Assembly (NCBI RefSeq): GCF_000612725.1
Contig: NZ_HG964455.1
Location: forward strand, 275,418-339,417
From: Mycolicibacterium austroafricanum
GTDB lineage: Bacteria; Actinomycetota; Actinomycetes; Mycobacteriales; Mycobacteriaceae
Direction: 5' to 3'
Length of the DNA stretch: 64,000 nt
Position numbers and translations under genes: made by a program. This document shows positions 57,929 to 64,000 of this stretch, piece after piece; the first letter of the stretch is position 1, and each line of letters opens with the position of its first letter. Under the pieces are notes generated by a model, which was not told where the DNA came from, ran no database searches, and was given only the letters and a program-made list of their open reading frames with translations.

Positions 57929-60105
57929 CATTTGAGCACTCTGGTGCGCAGGCAGACGACTCCAACGGACGTGTCGAGGACCAGAGTGCCGCAGGCGCGC
58001 TCGTCCTCGACCCGGCCGAGCCGGCCGATCAACAGGTCCTGGACTCTCTGCGTGGCGATCCGGCCATCGTGTTCATCGACCGCGCCGCGCAACAGGCCGA
58101 GACGCTGGCTCGGCTGCTGCCGGCTCCGACAGGAGAACTGACCGACGAGCCGCGGCGCTGGGCCTACTATCCGTGGCGTCGTACCGTCGTCAGCATCCTC
58201 GGCCCGCGCGCGTTCGCGCGGGTGCGTGCGGACCGCAACCGCAACCTGATCACCTCGCAGGAGCAGGAGGCGCTCGGCTCGCTCCGGGTCGGAGTGGTCG
58301 GTCTCAGCGTCGGCCACGCCGTCGCACACACGCTGGCGATGCAGGGGCTCTGCGGCGAGTTACGCCTTGCGGACTTCGACGATCTCGAGCTGTCGAATCT
58401 GAACCGGGTTCCGGCAACGGTTTTCGACATCGGTGTGAACAAGGCGGTCACGGCGGCACGCAGGATCGCCGAGGTCGATCCGTACCTCGCGGTCCGCGTG
58501 ATCGATTCCGGCTTGACGGACCAGACCGTCGATGCGTTCCTCGACGGGCTCGACATCGTGGTCGAGGAATGTGACTCGCTTGATGTCAAAGCGCTTGTCC
58601 GGGAAGCGGCGCGCAGCCGGCGGCAGCCGGTGCTGATGGCGACCAGCGACCGCGGCCTCATCGACGTCGAACGGTTCGACCTCGAGCCGGAACGGCCCAT
58701 CTTCCACGGCCTGCTCGGCGAGGTCGACGCGGCGAGTCTGGCCGGCCTGGACAGCCGGGAGAAAATCCCCCACGTGCTACGGATCATCGACGGCGGCAAC
58801 CTCTCCGCGCGGGGGGCCGCATCGCTCGTCGAGGTAGGGCAGACGCTGTCGACGTGGCCGCAGTTGGTGGGTGACGTCCTGGTCGGGGCCGCCGCCGTCG
58901 CCGAGGCAGTACGCAGAATCGGCCTGGGGGAACCACTTTCGTCGGGCCGGGCACGCCTCGACACGGCGACGGCCCTGACGGGGCTGACGGACCCGATGCG
59001 GCGGGCCCCGCAACCCGGTTGGGATCCGGTGTCGGTCGAGGATCCGGCGGACGTTCGCGATGCCGTGCACGCGGTGGCGCTCGCCGCCAATCGCGCGCCG
59101 TCGGGCGGCAATGTCCAGCCGTGGCACATCGAGTCTGGACGAGACGTCGTGACGATCCGTGTCGCCCCGGAGTTCCAGTCCACGATCGACGTGGCGTTCC
59201 GCGGTAGCGCGGTGGCGGTGGGCGCGGCCACGTTCAATGCGCGCGTCGCCGCCGCCGCCCATCAGTTGTCGGGCGAGGTGACGTTCGTCGAGGGTGACGA
59301 CCGGTCACCGCTGACCGCCGTGGTCACCCTCACCGAAGGCCGCGACGAGCACCTTGCTTCGCTGTATCCGGCACTTGCGGCGCGAGAGACCAACCGCCGC
59401 CACGGAACCCCCTCGGAGCTGCCACGGGCCACCGTGGCCGCGCTTGACGCCGCGGGCCGGCGGGAAGGGGCCCGCGTGCAGCTGCTGGAGGATCGGGAGG
59501 TCATCGACGCGCTCGGCACCCTCCTGGCCGAGACCGACCGGATTCGCTATCTCACCCCGCATCTGCACACCGACATGGCCTCGGAGCTGCGTTGGCCCGG
59601 TGACGGCTTGCCAGATTCGGGGATCGACGTGCGCAGCCTCGAGTTGGGCGCCGCGGAGCTCGTCACACTCGACATCCTGCGCAGACCCGAGGTCATGTCA
59701 CTGCTGACCACGTGGAATGCCGGCGCCGTGCTGGGCGCCGACACCAGGGCGCGCATCGTCAACAGCGGTGCGCTGGCGTTGATCCTGACCGATGACATTT
59801 CCCTCACCGGCTATGCGCGGGGAGGCTCGGCGGCCGAGGCCGTGTGGATCGCAGCGCAGCAGCACGGTCTTTCGGTACAGCCGATATCCCCGGTCTTCCT
59901 GTACGCCCACACCGCCGATGAACTCCACGAGCTTTCACCGCGATTCGCCGACCGTCTGGCTGATCTGCAGAGACGGTTCCGTCAACTGACAGCTGTCGGT
60001 CCCGGCGAGGCGACGGCGCTGATCCTGCGACTCACCTCCGCACCGCCCCCATCGGTGCGGAGCAGACGGCGCCCCCTCCACAGCGCTTCAACGCCCGTAT
60101 CCTGA
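57925..60105 (+). CDS. moeY: ThiF/E1-like adenylating domain fused to nitroreductase (Rv1355c/MoeY-type)
   Basis: A 726-residue two-domain protein. Residues about 115-330 form a ThiF/MoeB/E1-like nucleotide-binding domain (GLSVGHAVAHTL, LADFDDLELSNLNRV), with the acidic and Arg residues for ATP. The C-terminal half (from about 375) is an FMN nitroreductase (ANRAPSGGNVQPWHIE, then SLYPALAARETNRR). No E1 catalytic cysteine or CxxC zinc pair is obvious. The name MoeY is historical; the window has no molybdopterin biosynthesis genes, so it may instead adenylate and reduce a small molecule or peptide. GTG 57925 overlaps the upstream stop. dcpA follows 7 nt later. Confidence 0.8.
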   Translation: MTFEHSGAQADDSNGRVEDQSAAGALVLDPAEPADQQVLDSLRGDPAIVFIDRAAQQAETLARLLPAPTGELTDEPRRWAYYPWRRTVVSILGPRAFARVRADRNRNLITSQEQEALGSLRVGVVGLSVGHAVAHTLAMQGLCGELRLADFDDLELSNLNRVPATVFDIGVNKAVTAARRIAEVDPYLAVRVIDSGLTDQTVDAFLDGLDIVVEECDSLDVKALVREAARSRRQPVLMATSDRGLIDVERFDLEPERPIFHGLLGEVDAASLAGLDSREKIPHVLRIIDGGNLSARGAASLVEVGQTLSTWPQLVGDVLVGAAAVAEAVRRIGLGEPLSSGRARLDTATALTGLTDPMRRAPQPGWDPVSVEDPADVRDAVHAVALAANRAPSGGNVQPWHIESGRDVVTIRVAPEFQSTIDVAFRGSAVAVGAATFNARVAAAAHQLSGEVTFVEGDDRSPLTAVVTLTEGRDEHLASLYPALAARETNRRHGTPSELPRATVAALDAAGRREGARVQLLEDREVIDALGTLLAETDRIRYLTPHLHTDMASELRWPGDGLPDSGIDVRSLELGAAELVTLDILRRPEVMSLLTTWNAGAVLGADTRARIVNSGALALILTDDISLTGYARGGSAAEAVWIAAQQHGLSVQPISPVFLYAHTADELHELSPRFADRLADLQRRFRQLTAVGPGEATALILRLTSAPPPSVRSRRRPLHSASTPVS

Positions 60106-60112
60106 CTCCACG

Positions 60113-61966
60113 ATGTCTGACAGCGACACACTCCGCAGTCTCGACCTGGTCATCACCTCGGTGGCCACCAAGTTGATGGCTGCCAATGCGGCGACCTCCG
60201 TCGAGGTGAGTCAGCGGGTGTTGGCCGAACTCGTCGACTACCTGGGCGTCGACGTCAGCTTCCTGCGCTACAACGACCACAAGATCCGGGCGTCGCGTCT
60301 GGTCGCCGAATGGCCGGTGCGGCCCGGCGTTCCCGACCCCGATCCGCTCGCCCTCGTGTACTTCGCCGACGCCGACCCCGTGTTCGCTCAGTCCGAGCAC
60401 GGCAAGAAGCCGATGGTGTTCCGCCCGGAGCCGGCCACGGACGACTACCAGAAGCGCATCGAGGAAACCCGCGCCGTGCCCGCGACATCGATGGCCGCGG
60501 CGCCACTGGTGTCCGGCGAACTCACCACCGGTGTGCTCGGATTCATCAAGTTCGGCGACAGGGAGTGGACCGCCGAGGAACTCAACGGTCTCGAAGCGAT
60601 CGCGTCGTTGTTCGCCCAGGTCCAGGCGCGGGTGCAGGCCGAAGAACAGCTGCGCTACCTCGCCGAGCACGACGACCTGACCGGGTTGTACAACCGTCGC
60701 GCCCTGCTCGCCCATCTCGACGAGCGACTCGCAGAAGGCCGACCCGGCCCGGTGTCGGCGTTGTTCTTCGACCTGGACCGACTCAAGGCGATCAACGACT
60801 ATCTCGGTCATACCGCCGGCGACTGGTTCATCCGGGTGCTCGCCGAACGCCTCCGGCGGGGCGCCGACTGCCCCAACATAATCGCCCGCCTCGGTGGTGA
60901 CGAGTTCGTCCTCGTCCCCACCGTGCCGATGGACGGCGCGGCCGCCGAGGCCCTGGCCCACCGTCTGCAGTCGACGTTGCGCGAACGCGTCTCGATCGAC
61001 GGCGAGATGCTGACGCGCACCGTCAGCATCGGGGTGGCGCAGGGCATACCGGGCCGCGACACCACGTCAGACCTGCTCCGCAGAGCCGATCAGGCCGTGC
61101 TGACCGCCAAAGGCTCCGGCGGCAACGAGGTCGTCGTCTTCACCGACGACATGTCGATGAGGCACGAGTTCAACAACGACATCGAACTCCATCTGCAGAG
61201 CGTGATCGAGAACGGCGCCCTGCTGCTGCACTACCTGCCCGAGGTCGACATGCGCACCGGCGAGATCCTGGCGTGCGAAGCCCTGGTCCGCTGGCAGCAT
61301 CCCACCCGCGGTCTGTTGTCTCCCGAGTCCTTCATCGGTGTCGCCGAATCCATAAACCTGGCGGGCGAGTTGGGCCGCTGGGTGATGCGTTCGGCGTGCG
61401 CCGACTTCGCCGGCTGGCGCGCACGCGGCATCGGAACGGGCACGGTGATGCGCATCAACGTGTCACCGGTGCAGCTGGTCACGGACGGTTTCGTCGAGTC
61501 GGTGGCCGGTATCGTCGACGAGTTCGACCTCGACGAGGGGTCCGTGTGCCTGGAGATCACCGAGAGCGTGGTGGTGCAGGACATCGAGACCACCCGGGTC
61601 ACCCTCAAGGGTCTCAAGGAGGCCGGTGTCCGCATCGCGATCGACGACTTCGGCACCGGATACAGCGCACTGTCGCACCTGAAGTCGCTGCCGGTGGACA
61701 CCCTCAAGATCGACAAGAGCTTCGTCCGTGAACTCGGTTCCGATCCAGGCGATCTCGCGATCGTGCGAGCGGTCATCGCGCTCGCCGAAGCGTTCGGCCT
61801 GGAGTTGGTGGCCGAAGGCGTCGAAACCGAGGCCGCCGCAATGACCTTGCTGCGCCACGGGTGCCATCGAGCCCAGGGATTCCTGCTGTCGCGCCCGATC
61901 GACGGTGCCGCGATGAAAGCCCTGCTTGCCCGAGGCCGGGTCCCGGTCAGCTTCGCGAAGTCCTGA
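60113..61966 (+). CDS. dcpA: Bifunctional c-di-GMP enzyme, GAF-GGDEF-EAL (DcpA-type)
   Basis: A 617-residue cytoplasmic protein. An N-terminal GAF-like sensor (residues about 10-165) is followed by a GGDEF cyclase domain (RLGGDEF at residue about 261) and an EAL phosphodiesterase domain (CEALVRW at about 389, IDDFGTGYSAL and LKIDKSFV later). Both active-site motifs are intact, so synthesis and breakdown of c-di-GMP are both possible, as shown for the M. smegmatis and M. tuberculosis (Rv1354c) relatives. The residues before GGDEF (DCPN) do not give the RxxD product-inhibition site. ATG 60113 lies 7 nt after moeY, implying co-transcription. Its end overlaps the convergent gene by 20 nt. Confidence 0.93.
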   Translation: MSDSDTLRSLDLVITSVATKLMAANAATSVEVSQRVLAELVDYLGVDVSFLRYNDHKIRASRLVAEWPVRPGVPDPDPLALVYFADADPVFAQSEHGKKPMVFRPEPATDDYQKRIEETRAVPATSMAAAPLVSGELTTGVLGFIKFGDREWTAEELNGLEAIASLFAQVQARVQAEEQLRYLAEHDDLTGLYNRRALLAHLDERLAEGRPGPVSALFFDLDRLKAINDYLGHTAGDWFIRVLAERLRRGADCPNIIARLGGDEFVLVPTVPMDGAAAEALAHRLQSTLRERVSIDGEMLTRTVSIGVAQGIPGRDTTSDLLRRADQAVLTAKGSGGNEVVVFTDDMSMRHEFNNDIELHLQSVIENGALLLHYLPEVDMRTGEILACEALVRWQHPTRGLLSPESFIGVAESINLAGELGRWVMRSACADFAGWRARGIGTGTVMRINVSPVQLVTDGFVESVAGIVDEFDLDEGSVCLEITESVVVQDIETTRVTLKGLKEAGVRIAIDDFGTGYSALSHLKSLPVDTLKIDKSFVRELGSDPGDLAIVRAVIALAEAFGLELVAEGVETEAAAMTLLRHGCHRAQGFLLSRPIDGAAMKALLARGRVPVSFAKS

Positions 61967-62789
61967 CCTCCGGGGCGGCCGGCCGCGAGCTGTGAAGGGG
62001 GCACGCCTGGGCCACGGCGCTGTCGGAGGTCAGAAGTTCGACTCGCCCGAAACGGCTGGCCTCCTTGCCGACCAGCGCGACACGCAGCAGTGCATGTCCG
62101 GGAAAGCCGGGCGGGGACGCGCCGCGGGCGGGAATCCCGTTGCGACAGATGAGCACGCCGTGGCGTGCCCGGACTGTCAGCGGACCACTCTCGGTGCCGA
62201 AGACCGCCCCGGTCACCACACCGTCCTCGAACACCAGGCGCTCGAACCGAGTGACGGGGTTCGGAAATATGTCGCGGTCGCGGGCTTCGTCGCTGAGCCA
62301 ATCGTGTACCGAACCGACCGTATCGTCGGGATCCGGCGCCATCACCCCGATCTCGGTGACCTTGAACAGGTCGCCGTCCCCACCATCCATCGTCGTCGAG
62401 GTCCAGTCGGTGACCTGGGTGTACAGGTAGCCCGACGGCGACGGAACGCAGACCGCGGCCCACTCCCGCAGCCGCGGGCCCTCGAAGGGCGGCACCATCC
62501 GTCCGCGCGCCGGCGTGGTCTCGCTCATCAGCCGCACGGGAAGATCCGGATCGAGTTGCCGCAGGCCTGCCACGTCGAGATCTGCGGTCAGCTGACCGAG
62601 GTATTCGACGGTGTCCTCGTCGCCGGCGTGGTCGAACCAGCCGCGATCGGCGTCCGTGGGCGACGGCGCAGTGGCGAGAAATACCTCTCCGTCTTGTTCG
62701 ACAGCTGCAATTGCCGTCGCCAGTCCAGCCAAACCGGTGTCGGTGCACACCACGTCGACTTCGTCGTCCCAATCGGGCTCGCAGAACAA
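61947..62789 (-). CDS. Degenerate FAD-binding-like protein, function unknown
   Basis: A 280-residue protein. VDVVCTDTGLAGLATAIAAVEQDGEVFLATA has the strand-loop-helix of a Rossmann FAD motif, but the glycines read TDTGLAG rather than GxGxxG. The later FERLVFEDGVVTGAVFGTESGPLTVRARHGVLICRNG matches the second FAD-contact region of fumarate-reductase/ketosteroid-dehydrogenase-like enzymes. It is about half the length of those and may be a shortened non-enzymatic relative. The start is TTG at 62789 with a weak GAGG upstream, so the N-terminus is uncertain. Convergent with dcpA. Confidence 0.6.
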   Translation of the reverse strand: MFCEPDWDDEVDVVCTDTGLAGLATAIAAVEQDGEVFLATAPSPTDADRGWFDHAGDEDTVEYLGQLTADLDVAGLRQLDPDLPVRLMSETTPARGRMVPPFEGPRLREWAAVCVPSPSGYLYTQVTDWTSTTMDGGDGDLFKVTEIGVMAPDPDDTVGSVHDWLSDEARDRDIFPNPVTRFERLVFEDGVVTGAVFGTESGPLTVRARHGVLICRNGIPARGASPPGFPGHALLRVALVGKEASRFGRVELLTSDSAVAQACPLHSSRPAAPEVRTSRS

Positions 62790-63116
62790 GGTTATTTGCC
62801 TCTTATTTGCCGTGACCGGAGTTTCTCGGCCCGCTAAAGGCTATGGCATCGGCAATATCGACACCAAACCGAATTGTGTCCGCGGGTCACCACAGCCGTG
62901 ACGGGGTCTGAGGGGATTTGCCATCACGACTGTGGCAACCGACAAAAACTATCACCGAAGTGCCGTTCGGGCCCCGGTACGCCCGCTGCCCGACGGTCAG
63001 GGGCCGACTCGACAACCGGGGACAGAGCGTCCGAGGACACAATGCACCCCCGGTGTGACCCCCACTTAACTAACTAGGTTTACTGTGTTTCTGGCGTTCT
63101 GTGGGAGGAGACAGCG
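62790..63116. other. 327-nt intergenic region
   Basis: No gene is seen. It lies between two divergent genes, the minus-strand gene at 61947 and the final acyl-CoA dehydrogenase. Near 63066-63085 it holds AACTAACTAGGTT and a TTTACTGTG that resembles one half of the 21-bp operator, without a second half at the right spacing. Confidence 0.4.
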
Positions 63117-64000
63117 ATGGACCTGGAGTGGTCGGCCACCGACCTGGCGTTCCGCGACGAGGTGCGGGCCTTTCTCGACGAGAGCTTGACCCCTGAACTG
63201 CGCCGCGCCGGACGCCTGATGACCAGCGTGTACGCCGACCACGATGCGAGCATGGCGTGGCAGCAGATCCTGCACGAGCGCGGCTGGGCGGCACCGGCGT
63301 GGCCGGTGGCCCACGGCGGCTGCGACTGGAGCCTGACCCAGCACTACATCTTCAGCCGGGAGTCCACCCTGGCGGGCGCGCCGTCACTGTCGCCGATGGG
63401 AATCAGGATGGTCGCCCACGCGATCATCAGGTTCGGCTCCGACGAGCAAAAGAACTACTTCTTGCCGCGCATCCTCACCGGCGAGGTCTTCTTCTGCCAG
63501 GGCTACTCGGAGCCGGAGGCCGGCTCCGATCTCGCCGCGCTGTCGATGGCGGCCCGTGACGACGGGGATCACCTGGTCTGCACCGGCAGCAAGATCTGGA
63601 CTACGCACGCCCGGGAAGCCAACTGGATGTTCGCACTGGTGCGCACCACCCGCTCGGAGAAGAAGCAGCGGGGCATCACGTTCGTCCTGATCGACATGTC
63701 GACACCGGGCATCGAGATCCGACCGCTGGTGATGACCTCCGGCGAAGAGGTGCAGAACCAGGTCTTCTTCGACGACGTGCGCGTGCCGAAGGCCAACGTC
63801 ATCGGTGAGATCGACGACGGCTGGACCGTGGCCAAGTACCTGCTGGAGTTCGAACGCGGCGGTGGCGCCTCCGCCCCGGTCCTCCAGGTGATGGTCGAGG
63901 AGATCACCACCGCGGCCGCCGGACAACCCGGCCCCTCCGGCGGACGGCTTCTCGACGATCCCGCCTTCGCGCGCAAGCTCGCCGACGTCCGGATCCGCAC
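63117..64000 (+). CDS. Acyl-CoA dehydrogenase, N-terminal part (runs off window)
   Basis: About 294 residues are visible of a FadE-type enzyme, normally near 390. MDLEWSATDLAFRDEVRAFLDE starts the helical domain, PAWPVAHGGCDWSL is the PxxxGG segment, and CQGYSEPEAGSDLAALSMAA and LVCTGSKIWTTHAREANWMFAL are the middle-domain FAD motifs. The GITFVLIDM strand and FDDVRVPKANVIGE follow as expected. The catalytic Glu lies beyond the window. ATG 63117 has GGGAGGAG about 6 nt upstream. No partner gene is visible. Confidence 0.9.
   Translation, partial: MDLEWSATDLAFRDEVRAFLDESLTPELRRAGRLMTSVYADHDASMAWQQILHERGWAAPAWPVAHGGCDWSLTQHYIFSRESTLAGAPSLSPMGIRMVAHAIIRFGSDEQKNYFLPRILTGEVFFCQGYSEPEAGSDLAALSMAARDDGDHLVCTGSKIWTTHAREANWMFALVRTTRSEKKQRGITFVLIDMSTPGIEIRPLVMTSGEEVQNQVFFDDVRVPKANVIGEIDDGWTVAKYLLEFERGGGASAPVLQVMVEEITTAAAGQPGPSGGRLLDDPAFARKLADVRIR

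Noticed and set aside
57925..60105. A molybdenum-cofactor role for the moeY gene
   Set aside because: The name is inherited; the fusion with a nitroreductase and the absence of moa/moe neighbours do not support it, despite a molybdopterin enzyme 35 kb away.
63080..63100. TTTACTGTG as a ninth copy of the 21-bp operator
   Set aside because: Only one half is present; nothing resembling ACAGTA lies at the 7-nt spacing.
1..64000. Mobile element or prophage insertion
   Set aside because: No integrase, transposase, tRNA or phage gene; codon use and gene style look uniform.

Overview
The window is high-GC actinobacterial DNA and looks like a fast-growing mycobacterium (Mycolicibacterium type). Supporting this are many GTG starts, frequent 4-nt ATGA/GTGA gene overlaps, two F420-dependent luciferase-like oxidoreductases, a mycofactocin-type short-chain dehydrogenase, and a large set of P450, FadD, FadE, crotonase and thiolase genes. 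A GAF-GGDEF-EAL protein (dcpA) follows a ThiF/nitroreductase fusion (moeY), the gene pair known from M. smegmatis and as Rv1354c/Rv1355c in M. tuberculosis. The two luciferase-like proteins match families named after M. smegmatis loci near dcpA, so this is probably the equivalent chromosomal region (inference from memory, not an alignment). I saw no transposase, integrase, tRNA, rRNA or CRISPR array.

Layout: (1) 1-7586: end of an amidohydrolase, P450 and F420 enzyme, an acyl-CoA carboxylase beta subunit, an operon of phosphotransferase, NTF2-like protein and F420 enzyme, and a TetR regulator. (2) 7603-20401: Baeyer-Villiger monooxygenase and hydrolase diverging from a Rieske oxygenase and an isochorismatase-like protein, then FadD, two aldehyde dehydrogenases, an SDR, a P450 and a CoA-transferase. 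(3) 20479-26433: molybdopterin oxidoreductase, NYN-domain protein, P450, thioesterase, thiolase. (4) 26524-36485: a six-gene operon (enoyl-CoA hydratase, two amidohydrolases, FadD, a two-part acyl-CoA dehydrogenase), a three-gene operon with another crotonase, and a TetR regulator. (5) 36568-46562: thiolase, crotonase, GntR regulator, and a coupled six-gene operon of three crotonases and three AMP-forming ligases. (6) 46568-56571: a second GntR-containing beta-oxidation group with divergent acyl-CoA dehydrogenase and mycofactocin-type SDR, then hydrolase, flavin monooxygenase and MaoC dehydratase. (7) 57179-62789: acyltransferase-like protein, moeY, dcpA and a degenerate flavoprotein-like gene. 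(8) 63117 onward: start of another acyl-CoA dehydrogenase.

How the genes fit together: sections 1-6 have the parts needed to oxidise an alicyclic, terpenoid or steroid-like compound (P450s, Rieske oxygenase, monooxygenases, dehydrogenases), activate the acid with CoA (FadDs, CoA-transferases) and shorten or open it (acyl-CoA dehydrogenases, crotonases, amidohydrolases, thiolases). The substrate cannot be read from the sequence. The strongest new observation is a recurring 21-bp inverted repeat, ATACTGT-N7-ACAGTAT, at eight promoter regions between 2.7 and 35.6 kb. It ties these scattered operons into one probable regulon, perhaps controlled by the TetR protein at 35733-36485. A second system-level feature is a set of conserved hairpin repeats (four of 61 nt, two of 49 nt) placed exactly between convergent genes.
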